From Streptomyces sp. V3I7 (GTDB lineage: Bacteria; Actinomycetota; Actinomycetes; Streptomycetales; Streptomycetaceae): a stretch of DNA of 64,000 nt. The stretch's first letter is position 1; every line of letters begins with the position of its first letter. Both the position numbers and the translations under genes were made by a program. Below are positions 45,941 to 56,054 of this stretch, piece by piece. Below the pieces are notes generated by a model that saw nothing but the letters and a program-made list of their open reading frames with translations, did no database searches and had not been told where the DNA came from. The stretch is taken from contig NZ_JAUSZK010000001.1 in the NCBI RefSeq assembly GCF_030817495.1, positions 2,149,001 through 2,213,000 on the forward strand. The letters are read 5' to 3'.

Positions 45941-46690
45941 CTACGACTTTTCCACGTACCGAAGTGAGCGCAGCCCGCGCTCCAGATGCCAGTGCAGGTA
46001 GGCGGACACCAGCCCGCTCCCCTCCCGGACGTACCGCGGCTCGCACGCGTCCGCGGTCTCCCAGTCTCCCGTAAGCAGCGCGCCGAGCAGCTCCAGGGTG
46101 CGCGGTGAGGGTACGACACTGCCCGCGACCCGGCAGTCGACGCAGACGGAGCCGCCGGAGGCGACCGAGAAGAACCGGTTCGGTCCGGGCATTCCGCACT
46201 TCGCGCAGTCGCCGAAGCTGGGGGCGTAGCCGTTGACGGCGAGGGAGCGCAGCAGGAAGGCGTCGAGCACGAGGTGCGGGGCGTGCTCGCCGCGGGCGAG
46301 GGTGCGCAGCGCCCCGACGAGCAGCAGGTACTGCTGCACGGCCGGCTCGCCCTCGTGGTCGGTGAACCGCTCGGCGGTCTCCAGCATGGCCGTCCCGGCG
46401 GTGTACCGGGAGTAGTCGGCGACGATCCCGCCGCCGTACGGAGCGATGGTCTCGCCCTGGGTGACCAGCGGCAGCCCGCGGCCGACCAGCTCGCTGCCCC
46501 GGGCGAAGAACTGCACGTCGACGTGCGAGAACGGCTCCAGGCGGGCCCCGAACTTCGACTTGGTGCGCCGCACCCCCCGCGCCACGGCCCGCACCCGCCC
46601 GTGCCCGCGCGTCAGCATCGTGATGATCCGGTCCGCCTCACCCAGCTTCTGGGTGCGCAGCACGATGCCGTCGTCGCGGAACAGAGTCAT
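45941..46690 (-). CDS. recO: DNA repair protein RecO
   Basis: A 249-residue recombination mediator loading RecA with RecR. The N-terminal OB fold starts 'MTLFRDDGIVLRTQKLGEAD'; the helical domain carries the zinc site 'CAKCGMPGPNRFFSVASGG' followed by 'CVDC'. Starts at the ATG at 46690. It is paired with uppS. Confidence 0.94.
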   Translation of the reverse strand: MTLFRDDGIVLRTQKLGEADRIITMLTRGHGRVRAVARGVRRTKSKFGARLEPFSHVDVQFFARGSELVGRGLPLVTQGETIAPYGGGIVADYSRYTAGTAMLETAERFTDHEGEPAVQQYLLLVGALRTLARGEHAPHLVLDAFLLRSLAVNGYAPSFGDCAKCGMPGPNRFFSVASGGSVCVDCRVAGSVVPSPRTLELLGALLTGDWETADACEPRYVREGSGLVSAYLHWHLERGLRSLRYVEKS

Positions 46691-46739
46691 GGACCCATTC
46701 TCGCGTACTCCCCTACCGGCTCGGCACGCCGCCGGAAGG

Positions 46740-47447
46740 TCAGCCCGTCTCCCCCGCGGCCCGTGCCTCGATCGCGTGGAAGTGGACGGTCATGGCGCGC
46801 TGGGCTCCCTCGGTGTCGTGGGCGCGCAGGGCCGTGACGATGTCGCGGTGGCGGCGGACGGTGTCCCCGGGGGCGGGGACGGCGCTCCAGCCGCGGGCGT
46901 CGGCGACGCGGTGGAAGACGGTCCAGAAGGCGCCGAGGAGCTGGGGGACGAGGGCGTTGCCGAGCGGGGCGTAGAGCAACTCGTGGAACTCCCGGTCCAG
47001 TTCGGGGAAGGGCAGGCCGGCGCGGGCGGCGGCCTCCATCCGGGAGACCACGGACTCCAGGCGGGCCAGCTCGGGTTCGGTGATGGTCGCCGCGACCCGG
47101 CGGATCAGTCCCTCCTCCAGCACCTCGCGGACCTGGAGGATCTCGGCGAGGGCGCCCGCGTCGGTGCCCTGGCGGGTCAGGGTGCGGAAGGTGAGGCCGT
47201 CGACGAGCGGGGTGAGGGAGGCCTGGCCGACGTAGGTGCCGTAGCCGTGGCGGATCTCCACGATGTCGAGGGCCTGGAGCGCCTTGAGGGCCTCGCGGAC
47301 GGAGTTGCGGCTGACGCCGAGGTCCTCCATCAGCTCCGGCTCGGTCGGCAGGGGCGCGCCGGGCGGTAGGCGGCGGTCGAGGATCAGCTGCACGACCGCG
47401 CGCTGTATCCGGCTGTTCCTGGGCTCCCCGGCGGTCATGCGCCGCAT
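46740..47447 (-). CDS. FadR/GntR-family transcriptional regulator
   Basis: A 235-residue regulator with winged HTH residues ~12-78 ('LPTEPELMEDLGVSRNSVRE', 'EIRHGYGTYVG') and an FCD ligand domain with the metal-site residues D/H in 'LDREFHELLYAPLG', 'RRHRDIVTALRAHD' and 'AMTVHFHAIEAR'. It starts at the ATG at 47447; 47438 is an alternative. It is divergent from the ruined dipeptide-transport/aldolase operon that it probably controlled; a palindrome GGTC-c-GACC lies between them. Confidence 0.92.
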   Translation of the reverse strand: MRRMTAGEPRNSRIQRAVVQLILDRRLPPGAPLPTEPELMEDLGVSRNSVREALKALQALDIVEIRHGYGTYVGQASLTPLVDGLTFRTLTRQGTDAGALAEILQVREVLEEGLIRRVAATITEPELARLESVVSRMEAAARAGLPFPELDREFHELLYAPLGNALVPQLLGAFWTVFHRVADARGWSAVPAPGDTVRRHRDIVTALRAHDTEGAQRAMTVHFHAIEARAAGETG

Positions 47448-47531
47448 CGTACGCGCACCGGACCCCGTCGGCTCCCCTTCGGCGCAGGCCAGTACGGTGC
47501 GGCGTCAACTCCCGTCGTTTCGTCCGCCATT

Positions 47532-47540
47532 GGTCCGACC
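47532..47540. promoter_or_regulatory. GGTC-c-GACC palindrome, FadR-type operator candidate
   Basis: Within TTGGTCCGACCTC, close to the TGGTC-n-GACCA pattern bound by FadR-subfamily GntR proteins. It lies between the regulator and the divergent promoter. Confidence 0.5.
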
Positions 47541-47571
47541 TCTGACGGGTGTCTCATTCGTGCGGGATCTC

Positions 47572-47600
47572 TTGACCCTCCCCATGGGTCCTTTTATGGT
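47572..47600 (+). promoter_or_regulatory. Promoter TTGACC-n17-TATGGT of the lost operon
   Basis: The -35 TTGACC (47572-47577) and -10 TATGGT (47595-47600) have a 17-bp spacer, downstream of the palindrome and ~70 bp before a GTG with a GGAGGAA ribosome site. It now drives only a gene stub. Confidence 0.6.
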
Positions 47601-47672
47601 CACGCTGATCGAGCCGGACGTAGGACGTCGTACCTCCCCGTCGTATCCGGGTGTCTGCTCGCTGGAGGAACC

Positions 47673-47728
47673 GTGCGCGACCACGTAACCCCCGACCTGC
47701 CGGCGCTGCCCCGCCGGTCCCTTGTCAA
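47673..47728 (+). pseudogene. Start-codon stub of a gene truncated by an IS200/IS605 element
   Basis: The GTG at 47673, after GGAGGAA (47664-47670), begins 'MRDHVTPDLPALPRRSLVN' and then meets the IS terminus. Only ~18 codons survive, so the family cannot be named; by position it was the first gene of the FadR-linked transport operon. Confidence 0.55.
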
Positions 47729-47816
47729 CTACCCGGGACTGAAGTCCCGGGCTTGCTGCTCGGGTCATCACTGGCGGTGATGGGTCCCGGCTGCGTCCAG
47801 CCTTCGTGCTCGGTCG

Positions 47817-48989
47817 CTAGGCGAGGAGCGCGAGGGCAGGGGCCTGCGACTCGGCCCCGCGGACCCATTTCGACCAGCCGCGCTGGCTGATGTTGTGGGA
47901 CGCGTTCAGGTCGGCGTGCTCAACGAAGCCGCAGACTCTGCAGGTGAAGGTGGCCTGGTCGGGCCGGTTCTTTCGGTCGGTGTGGTGGCACTGGGAGCAT
48001 TCCTGGCTGGTGTACGCCGGGTTGACGTACACCACGGGGACCCCTGCGTGTTGGGCCTTGTAGCCGATGAAGGTGCCCAGCTGGTGGAAGGACCAGGAGT
48101 GCAACGTGACGCGTTGGGGCTTTCTCAGCCGTACCCGCTCGCGAATGCCCGTGAGGTCCTCCAGGGCGATGCCGCGTCCGGTGCGTTGTGCCGCCGCCAC
48201 GATGGCCTTGCTGATCTTGTGGTTGATGTCGCGGGTCCTCCGCTTCTCCTTGCCCGCGTGCTTCTTCGCCCGCCGCTTGGCGGACTTGGTGCCCTTCCTC
48301 TGGAGCTTGCCGCGCAGCTTGCGGTCGGTTTCCCGGCGGCGGTTCGTCTTCCGTCCGCTGTGGCGGGTGCCGTCGGTGGTGGAGGCGATATTCACGATGC
48401 CCAGATCCACCCCGAGAAAGCCGACCGGGTGGGTGTTCAGCCCGGCCTCGGCGATCTCGCACGTGGCCAGCAGATACCACTGCCCGCCCTGGTAGAGCAG
48501 GTCGGACTCGCCCTGTCGGTGCGCGGCCACCACGGTGAGCTGCGCGGCCTGGCCGGTGAATCCCACACCCTTCAGGCGCCCGGCGGTCGTCCAGATCGAG
48601 ACCGTGCGCTGCTCGTGCTGCCAGGACAGCATCCGATCGTCAAACGGCTGGGCCGCATCCTTACGGAAGGCAAGCGGCTTGCCCGCCGCCCTGGCGTACC
48701 GCTTGGTGCCCGGCCGTCCGTAGTTCCCGGCCTTCAGGTTGGCCCGCAGCGTGGTGTAGGCGTCGGCGGTCTTCTTGATGGAGTGCTGGGCGGCCTGCGC
48801 ACCCAACCCCCACCGCTCCTTGACCTCCTGGTAACACCGTTCGCGCAGCGCCCGGTTGGAGGTGGCCTTGGCCTCGAAGCCGGTGGCCGACACCCAGGAG
48901 GCCGCCTCGTTGCACGCGCGCAGGGACGCCTCAAGTGCCGCCGCCTGCACGGGCGTCGGCAGAAGCTTGATGCGCACCACCAGTTTCAT
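47817..48989 (-). CDS. tnpB: TnpB RNA-guided nuclease of the IS200/IS605 element
   Basis: A 390-residue canonical TnpB: N-terminal 'MKLVVRIKLLPTPVQAAALE', RuvC D195 ('GVDLGIVN'), E277 ('IALEDLTG'), the zinc ribbon 'CSQCHHTDRKNRPDQ' to 'CRVCGF', and the last aspartate in 'EHADLNASHN'. The ATG at 48989 fits the family start. The 3' flank (47817 down to 47726) would encode the end of its omega RNA. Confidence 0.93.
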   Translation of the reverse strand: MKLVVRIKLLPTPVQAAALEASLRACNEAASWVSATGFEAKATSNRALRERCYQEVKERWGLGAQAAQHSIKKTADAYTTLRANLKAGNYGRPGTKRYARAAGKPLAFRKDAAQPFDDRMLSWQHEQRTVSIWTTAGRLKGVGFTGQAAQLTVVAAHRQGESDLLYQGGQWYLLATCEIAEAGLNTHPVGFLGVDLGIVNIASTTDGTRHSGRKTNRRRETDRKLRGKLQRKGTKSAKRRAKKHAGKEKRRTRDINHKISKAIVAAAQRTGRGIALEDLTGIRERVRLRKPQRVTLHSWSFHQLGTFIGYKAQHAGVPVVYVNPAYTSQECSQCHHTDRKNRPDQATFTCRVCGFVEHADLNASHNISQRGWSKWVRGAESQAPALALLA

Positions 48990-49021
48990 GCCCGCGAGGC
49001 TAGCACTCCTACAATCAGTCC

Positions 49022-49450
49022 ATGTCACCTCGATGGGAGCCGAACCCCGATCTGAGGAGGGGTAGAACAGTTGTCCATACCCTCCATGCGCGCTTGGTCT
49101 TCACCCCGAAGTACCGGCGTGGACCCTTCACCGACGAGATCCTCGTCCGCTGCGAGGAGATCATGCGGGACGTCTGCGACGACTTCGGCGCGGAACTGAC
49201 CGAGTTCAACGGCGAAACCGACCACGTCCACCTCCTCGTGCAATATCCCCCGAAGGTCGCCCTGTCCCGCCTGGTCGGCTCCCTCAAGGGCGTCTCCGCC
49301 CGACGCCTGCGCCAGGAGTTCCCCGACCACATCCGCACGTACCTCTGGGGCGACCACTTCTGGTCGCCCTCCTACTTCGCCGCCTCCGCCCAAGGCGCCC
49401 CCCTCGAAGTCATCAAGGAATACATCGAGAACCAGAAACGCCCCGGCTGA
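49022..49450 (+). CDS. tnpA: IS200-type Y1 (HUH) transposase
   Basis: A 142-residue single-strand transposase with the HUH pair H68/H70 ('TDHVHLLVQYPP') and nucleophile Y134 in 'LEVIKEYIENQKRP', plus the typical 'HARLVFTPKYRRGPFTDE'. Starts at the ATG at 49022, 32 bp from the divergent tnpB start. It looks intact. Confidence 0.95.
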   Translation: MSPRWEPNPDLRRGRTVVHTLHARLVFTPKYRRGPFTDEILVRCEEIMRDVCDDFGAELTEFNGETDHVHLLVQYPPKVALSRLVGSLKGVSARRLRQEFPDHIRTYLWGDHFWSPSYFAASAQGAPLEVIKEYIENQKRPG

Positions 49451-49521
49451 GCCCTCACGCCCGGCCGCGCCGGGACTCTCACCGGCTCCGCCGGTCACGA
49501 ACCCGCGACGCTCCGCGTCGC

Positions 49522-49955
49522 AACCACGGGCGCAGATCATCGAACTCCTGCTGCGGCTGCGCGCCGAGCTGGGCTTCGCGCTGATCCTGGTCTCGCACGA
49601 CCTGGCGCTGGTCGCGGACGTCACGGACCGGGTGGTGGTGATGTACGGCGGGTAGATCGTGGAGACGGGCGTGACCGCCGACCTGGTGGCCGCCCCGGCC
49701 CACCCCTACACGCGCGGCCTGCTGGGCAGCGTCCTGTCCCTGGAGGCGGCGGCCACCCGGCTGACCCAGATCCGCGGCACCGTCCCCGCCCCGGCCGACT
49801 TCCCCACGGGCTGCCGCTTCACCGACCGCTGCCCGCGGGTGAGCGAGGTGTGCCGGACGACCCCGCCCGGTCTGGCAGGACCCCACACGCACACGGCGGC
49901 CTGCCACCACCCGGTCGTCGACCTCATGTCCCCGGAATGCGAGGCGGTGAAGTGA
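49522..49955 (+). pseudogene. dppD-like ABC ATPase, 5'-truncated with an in-frame TAG
   Basis: The C-terminal half of an oligopeptide/dipeptide ABC ATPase: 'AQIIELLLRLRAELGFALIL', 'VSHDLALVADVTDRVVVMYG', the oligo_HPY tail 'HPYTRGLLGSVLSLEAA' and the iron-sulfur-like 'CRFTDRCPRVSEVC'. The Walker A/B part was lost at the IS end. In addition a TAG (49653-49655) stands where relatives have Arg/Glu in 'MYGGxIVE', so it is doubly inactivated. Confidence 0.85.
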
Positions 49956-50155
49956 GCGCGCTGGTCGAGCATTCCGAGCCCGTCGCCCCACCCGGCGGGG
50001 CGGCCCGCGCAGCCGGTGAGCCCGGCGGCGGCACGCGAACGACACAGGCTCCGGGTGGCCTCGCCGGCCCGCCCGACTGCCGGACCTCCGGCCGCCTTCC
50101 ACCGGCAGGTGCCCCGGCGCCCAGGCAGAGCCAGGAGAGGGTCAAGTGAGCGCAC

Positions 50156-50635
50156 AGGTGCGACCTCGCCCCGGACGTGTCGGTGCGGGCCCAGATCCTC
50201 AACCTCCTGCTGGACCTGAAGGAACGGCTCGGGCTGGCCCTGGTGTTCGTCTCGCACGACATCCAGACGGTCCGGCGGATGAGCGACCGTGTGATCACCA
50301 TGTACCTGGGCCGGATCGTCGAGGAGACCCCGGCCGCCCTCGTCACCGACCGGGCCCGGCACCCGTACACCCGCGCCCTGTTCTCGGCCACGCCCGGGCT
50401 GCTGGACCCGATCGACCCGATCCCGCTGACCGGCCCGGTGCCCTCGGCGACCCGGCCGCCGAGCGGCTGCCCGTTCCGCACCCGCTGCTGGAAGGCCGAC
50501 GACGTGTGCGCCACGGCGATGCCGGACTTCACGGCCGCGTCGCAGCCGGGACATCGCTTCCGCTGCCACCATCCTGTGCAGGAGGACCAGTCGACCCGCG
50601 ACCTCGTACGCCAGAGTGTGCCCAGGGAGCCCTGA
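50156..50635 (+). pseudogene. dppF-like ABC ATPase, internally deleted
   Basis: From ~50165 the frame encodes only the C-terminal part of a dipeptide ABC ATPase: 'DVSVRAQILNLLLDLKERLG', 'VFVSHDIQTVRRMSDRVITM', 'HPYTRALFSATPGLLDPIDP', 'CPFRTRCWKADDVC', stop at 50635. The original GTG (49952) overlaps the dppD remnant's stop but opens a 65-codon frame of unrelated Pro/Gly-rich sequence ending at 50149, so the Walker A region is deleted. Inactive. Confidence 0.8.
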
Positions 50636-51570
50636 TGACCTTGCCCACCCCGCTGACCGGTGTCGTCCCACCCGTCTGCACCCCTCTGACACCGGACGGC
50701 GAGGTGGACGTCCCCTCGCTGCTCGCCCTCGTCGACCATCTGGTGGCCGGCGGGGTGCACGGGCTGTTCGTGCTCGGCTCGTCCTCCGAGGCGGCGTACC
50801 TCACGGACCGGCAGCGGGAGCTGGTGGTGCGGGCGGTGACGGCGCACGTGGCCGGGCAGCTGCCCGTGCTGGCCGGGGCGATCGACATGACCACGCCCCG
50901 CGTGCGGGACCACGTCGCGGCGGTCACGGCGGCGGGCGCGGACGCGGTGGTCGTCACCGCCCCGTTCTACACGCGCACCCACCCCGCGGAGATCGCCCGC
51001 CACTACCGTCTGGTCGCGGCCGCCTCCCCCGTCCCGGTCGTCGCCTACGACATCCCCTCCGCCGTCGGCACCAAGCTCCCCGCCGAGATCCTGCTGGAGC
51101 TGGCGGCCGACGGGGTGCTGGCGGGGCTGAAGGACTCCAGCGGCGACCTCGGCGGCTTCCGCCGGATCGTCACCGGCGTCCGGGACCGGCCCGGGGCGAG
51201 CGGCTTCGCCCTGCTCACCGGCTCCGAGCTGGTCGTGGACTCGGCCCTCGCGCTGGGCGCCGACGGGGCGGTGCCGGGCCTGTCCAACGTCGACCCGCAC
51301 GGCTACGTCCGCCTCTACCGCCTGTGCCGGGCGGGCGACTGGGACGGCGCGCGGGCCGAACAGGAGCGGCTGTGCGCCCTGTTCGGCATGGTGGGCGTCG
51401 GGGACCCGGCCCGGATGGGCGGCAGTTCCTCGGCCCTCGGCGCGTTCAAGGCGGCGCTGCACCTGCGCGGCGTCATCTCCTGCCCGGCGACGGCGGAGCC
51501 GCAGGTCCCGCTGTCGGGCGAGGAGACGGAACGGGTCGGCAAGTACCTGGCGGCGGCCGGGCTGCTGTGA
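50635..51570 (+). CDS. Dihydrodipicolinate synthase / N-acetylneuraminate lyase family aldolase
   Basis: A 311-residue class I aldolase with the Schiff-base lysine K166 ('LAGLKDSSGD') and the catalytic tyrosine Y138 ('VVAYDIPSA'). The carboxylate-binding 'FVLGSSSEAAYLTDRQ' departs from the G-T/S-T-G-E of true DapA, so a sugar-acid or hydroxy-acid substrate is more likely than lysine biosynthesis. It starts at the ATG overlapping the dppF remnant stop (TGATG). It is intact but now stands behind a wrecked operon; FadR-type control is inferred from the neighbour. Confidence 0.88.
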   Translation: MTLPTPLTGVVPPVCTPLTPDGEVDVPSLLALVDHLVAGGVHGLFVLGSSSEAAYLTDRQRELVVRAVTAHVAGQLPVLAGAIDMTTPRVRDHVAAVTAAGADAVVVTAPFYTRTHPAEIARHYRLVAAASPVPVVAYDIPSAVGTKLPAEILLELAADGVLAGLKDSSGDLGGFRRIVTGVRDRPGASGFALLTGSELVVDSALALGADGAVPGLSNVDPHGYVRLYRLCRAGDWDGARAEQERLCALFGMVGVGDPARMGGSSSALGAFKAALHLRGVISCPATAEPQVPLSGEETERVGKYLAAAGLL

Positions 51571-51767
51571 GCCGGGGCGCCACGGCCCCTGTTGGCCGGG
51601 GCCCGTAGCCCCTGTGAGCCGCTGAGCCACGGCCGCGCTACCCCTGCGAGCACTGAGCCACGGCCCCGGCGCCTCTGTCGGCTGGGACGCCACCGGCCCT
51701 GTTGGCCGGGGCGCCACAGCCCCTGTAAGCCGGCGCCCCGCCGACCCTGTTGGCTCGGCCCCGCCCC
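51571..51767. repeat. Degenerate GC-rich repeats between aldolase and TerB-like gene
   Basis: CCCTGTTGGCCGGGG recurs at about 51588 and 51697, with a decayed third copy (CCCTGTTGGCTCGG) at about 51745 and variants (GAGCCACGGCC) between. No coding sequence is seen. The stops of two converging genes flank it, so it may hold their terminators. Confidence 0.6.
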
Positions 51768-52463
51768 TCAGGACGGGGTGCGCGCCGCTGCCAGCAGGCG
51801 GGTCACGTCGTCCGTGCCGAGGGTGAGGGCGGCGCCGACCGTGGCGAGGGTGTCGCGCTCGGCGGGCGTGTAGGGGCCGTCGGACAGGGCGATGCGGGCG
51901 GCCTGGAGGAGGATCGACTCGCGGCCGGCGCGGGCGAGGTGCGGGGCGAGCGGGTCGAGGGCCTCGTGCAGCTCTATGGCCAGCCCCGCGCCGTCCTGCT
52001 GGTCGAGGACCCGGCCGGTGTCGGCGGCCAGCGCCTCGACGAGCGCGGCGAGCTGTTCCTCGGTGCAGTCGGCGAAACCGGCCGCGCGGACCGCGCTCGC
52101 GGCCGTCTCCAGGGCCGTACGGGAGCCGGTGCCGCCCGCGGCCAGCACGGCCAGGGCGACGGTGTGCACGGCGTCGCGGAGCATCGCGGAGAAGCGGGCG
52201 GTGGTCGGATGGTCGAGGACGTCGGTGCCGTAGCGGTGGCCGCAGGCGGCGCACTCCACGACGGGCCCGGTCTCCCCGCGCGGCACCAGGGGCACGCCGA
52301 GGACGGTGAGGCGCCGGCGGCCGGTCAGCCGCTGGTAGTTGCGGTCGCCTCCGCAGCCGGGGCAGAAGAACTCGCCGTCCCCCACGGGTGTCCACGCGGT
52401 ACGGGTGCCCAGGATCCGCACGACCCTGGTGGCACAGTCGTCTCGTCCCCGTACTGGCAGCAC
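51768..52463 (-). CDS. TerB-like (tellurite resistance) domain protein with N-terminal zinc ribbon
   Basis: A 231-residue soluble protein. The zinc ribbon (residues ~33-75) has 'FFCPGCGGDRNYQRL' and 'VVECAACGHRYG'; the C-terminal helical TerB-like domain has 'ALVEALAADTGRVLDQQDGA' and 'ALSDGPYTPAERDTLATVGA'. The GTG at 52463 follows GGAGG with ideal spacing. Its function is unknown; TerB domains occur in stress/metal-response complexes. Confidence 0.85.
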   Translation of the reverse strand: MLPVRGRDDCATRVVRILGTRTAWTPVGDGEFFCPGCGGDRNYQRLTGRRRLTVLGVPLVPRGETGPVVECAACGHRYGTDVLDHPTTARFSAMLRDAVHTVALAVLAAGGTGSRTALETAASAVRAAGFADCTEEQLAALVEALAADTGRVLDQQDGAGLAIELHEALDPLAPHLARAGRESILLQAARIALSDGPYTPAERDTLATVGAALTLGTDDVTRLLAAARTPS

Positions 52464-52590
52464 GTCGCACCTCCGTAACCCCGCGGCAACATCGCCGCGC
52501 TGGCGTGATGTTAGCCACATTGTCGACGTGGAGTCAGTACCCCGTAAGAGACCTTTCCGTGACCTGGGCGCGACGATGGCCGGTAATGGA

Positions 52591-52628
52591 CGGGGCCCTG
52601 ATCGTCGTATACGACGATCAGGGCCCCG
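52591..52628. terminator. 38-bp perfect palindrome, terminator of leuA
   Basis: CGGGGCCCTGATCGTCGTAT and its exact mirror form an uninterrupted 38-bp palindrome, 20 bp beyond the leuA stop. It is an unusually long perfect hairpin. Confidence 0.92.
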
Positions 52629-52647
52629 AAACCCCCGGTCAGAGGGA

Positions 52648-54561
<1,914 letters not shown>

Positions 54562-54680
54562 TCACTATGCGAAACCGAAAAGTAGGACGGCATACCACCC
54601 GCCCTGCCGATACGGGCCGAGGCACCCCAAAATTTCCCCCATCACGGTTGCAGCTAGTGACAGACAGATAACTCAGTGCA

Positions 54681-55766
54681 ATGGTGCGTGGCATGATGAC
54701 GACCCACGGGGGCTTCGAGCCCGTCTTCTGCACCATCGTCCCGCCCCACCTCCTCGACAAGCTCGCCCAGGACGGCGACGCCGCCCTGTCCGGCCCCGCG
54801 CGCCGGACCCTGGAGCGCGACGCCCTCGAGCGCACCCGCCGCCGGCTGACCACGGTCGTCGGCGCCACGTCCGTCGCCGCGCCCGCGGGTGCGGCCGCCG
54901 ACCAGCCGCACCGCACCGTCTACGACGCGCGGCACACCGAGAACCTGCCCGGCGAGAAGGTCCGCGCCGAGGGCTCGGCCCCCGGCAAGGACGCCACCGT
55001 CAACCGCGCCTACGCGGGCCTCGGCGCCACCTTCGAGCTGTACCTGAAGGCGTACGGCCGCAACTCCATCGACGGCGAGGGCCTGCCGCTCGACGCCACC
55101 GTGCACTTCGGCGAGAACTACGACAACGCCTTCTGGAACGGCGAGCAGATGGTGTTCGGCGACGGGGACAACGAGGTCTTCCTCGACTTCACCATCCCGG
55201 TCGACGTCATCGGCCACGAGCTGACCCACGGCGTCACGCAGTACACCGCGAACCTCACGTACTTCGGCCAGTCCGGCGCACTCAACGAGTCGATCTCGGA
55301 CGTCTTCGGCTCGCTGATCAAGCAGTACTCGCTGGGCCAGACCGCCGCCGAGGCCGACTGGCTGATCGGCGCCGGCCTGCTCGCCCCGCGCGTCACCGGC
55401 ACCGCCCTGCGCTCCATGAAGGCCCCGGGCACGGCGTACGACGACGACGTCCTCGGCAAGGACCCGCAGCCCGCGACGATGGACGACTACGTCCGGACCG
55501 GCCGCGACAACGGCGGCGTGCACATCAACTCCGGCATCCCCAACCACGCGTTCTACCTGGCCGCCACCACCCTCGGCGGCAACTCCTGGGAGCGGGCGGG
55601 CCAGATCTGGTACGACGTCCTCACCGGCGGCGAACTCATCGCCAAGGCCACGTTCACGGACTTCGCCAAGCTGACGGTGAAGGCGGCCCGGGCCCGCTAC
55701 AAGGACGGCGAGGAACTCCAGGCCGTTCTGAAGGCGTGGGAGCAAGTCGGTGTGCAGACGGCGTAG
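54681..55766 (+). CDS. Protealysin-like M4 metalloprotease
   Basis: A 361-residue M4 peptidase without a signal peptide. The short propeptide has the protealysin PPL-type motif 'IVPPHLLDKLAQ' (residues ~19-30). The zinc site is HELTH with H179, E180, H183, and the third ligand E203 in 'GALNESISD'; the C-terminal half has 'GGVHINSGIPNHAFYLAATT'. Starts at ATG 54681; MMTTHGG at 54693 is an alternative. An emfourin-type inhibitor gene follows, as in known protealysin operons, suggesting controlled intracellular or non-classically released activity. It is divergent from leuA. Confidence 0.94.
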   Translation: MVRGMMTTHGGFEPVFCTIVPPHLLDKLAQDGDAALSGPARRTLERDALERTRRRLTTVVGATSVAAPAGAAADQPHRTVYDARHTENLPGEKVRAEGSAPGKDATVNRAYAGLGATFELYLKAYGRNSIDGEGLPLDATVHFGENYDNAFWNGEQMVFGDGDNEVFLDFTIPVDVIGHELTHGVTQYTANLTYFGQSGALNESISDVFGSLIKQYSLGQTAAEADWLIGAGLLAPRVTGTALRSMKAPGTAYDDDVLGKDPQPATMDDYVRTGRDNGGVHINSGIPNHAFYLAATTLGGNSWERAGQIWYDVLTGGELIAKATFTDFAKLTVKAARARYKDGEELQAVLKAWEQVGVQTA

Positions 55767-55787
55767 TTCCGTACTACACAGGGACTC

Positions 55788-56054
55788 ATGCATATCGAGG
55801 TGAGGCGCACGGGCGGTTTCGCGGGCATCGAACGCCACGCGGAAGTGGACACCACGGACCGCCCCGACGCCCAGCACTGGCAAACCCTGGCCGAACAGGC
55901 CCTGACCCCCGCGTCACCCACCCCCTCGAGGGGCGTACCGGACGGCTTCCACTACGAGATCACGGTAGACGGCAAAACAATCCACACCGCCGACCCCCAC
56001 GTGACGGAACCCCAACGGGAGCTGATCTCAAGAGTGTTGAAGGAGGGGGCGTAG
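55788..56054 (+). CDS. Emfourin-type protealysin inhibitor
   Basis: An 88-residue protein: 'MHIEVRRTGGFAGIERHAEV' then 'DGFHYEITVDGKTIHTADPH' and 'EPQRELISRVLKEGA'. The I-x-V-x-R-T-G-G-F-A-G opening and the Y-E-I-x-V-D-G core match the protealysin inhibitor (emfourin) family, which binds M4 proteases. It lies 21 bp after the M4 gene and is almost certainly cotranscribed. Confidence 0.85.
   Translation: MHIEVRRTGGFAGIERHAEVDTTDRPDAQHWQTLAEQALTPASPTPSRGVPDGFHYEITVDGKTIHTADPHVTEPQRELISRVLKEGA

Larger units (their letters stand above)
47726..49522. mobile_element. IS200/IS605-family element with divergent tnpA and tnpB
   Basis: The element carries tnpB on the minus strand and a Y1 tnpA on the plus strand, the IS605-like divergent layout. 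One end has the hairpin CCCGGGACTGAAGTCCCGGG (47732-47751), the other GCGACG-n5-CGTCGC (49505-49521); subterminal imperfect palindromes are expected recognition structures. It separates the promoter stub of the lost operon from an ATPase remnant. Both genes look intact, so it may be active. Confidence 0.85.

Noticed and set aside
50635..51570. Assignment of the aldolase as DapA of lysine biosynthesis
   Set aside because: The carboxylate-binding loop differs (GSSSEA rather than GTTGE-type), and the gene lies behind a FadR-linked transport operon, so a catabolic lyase is more likely.
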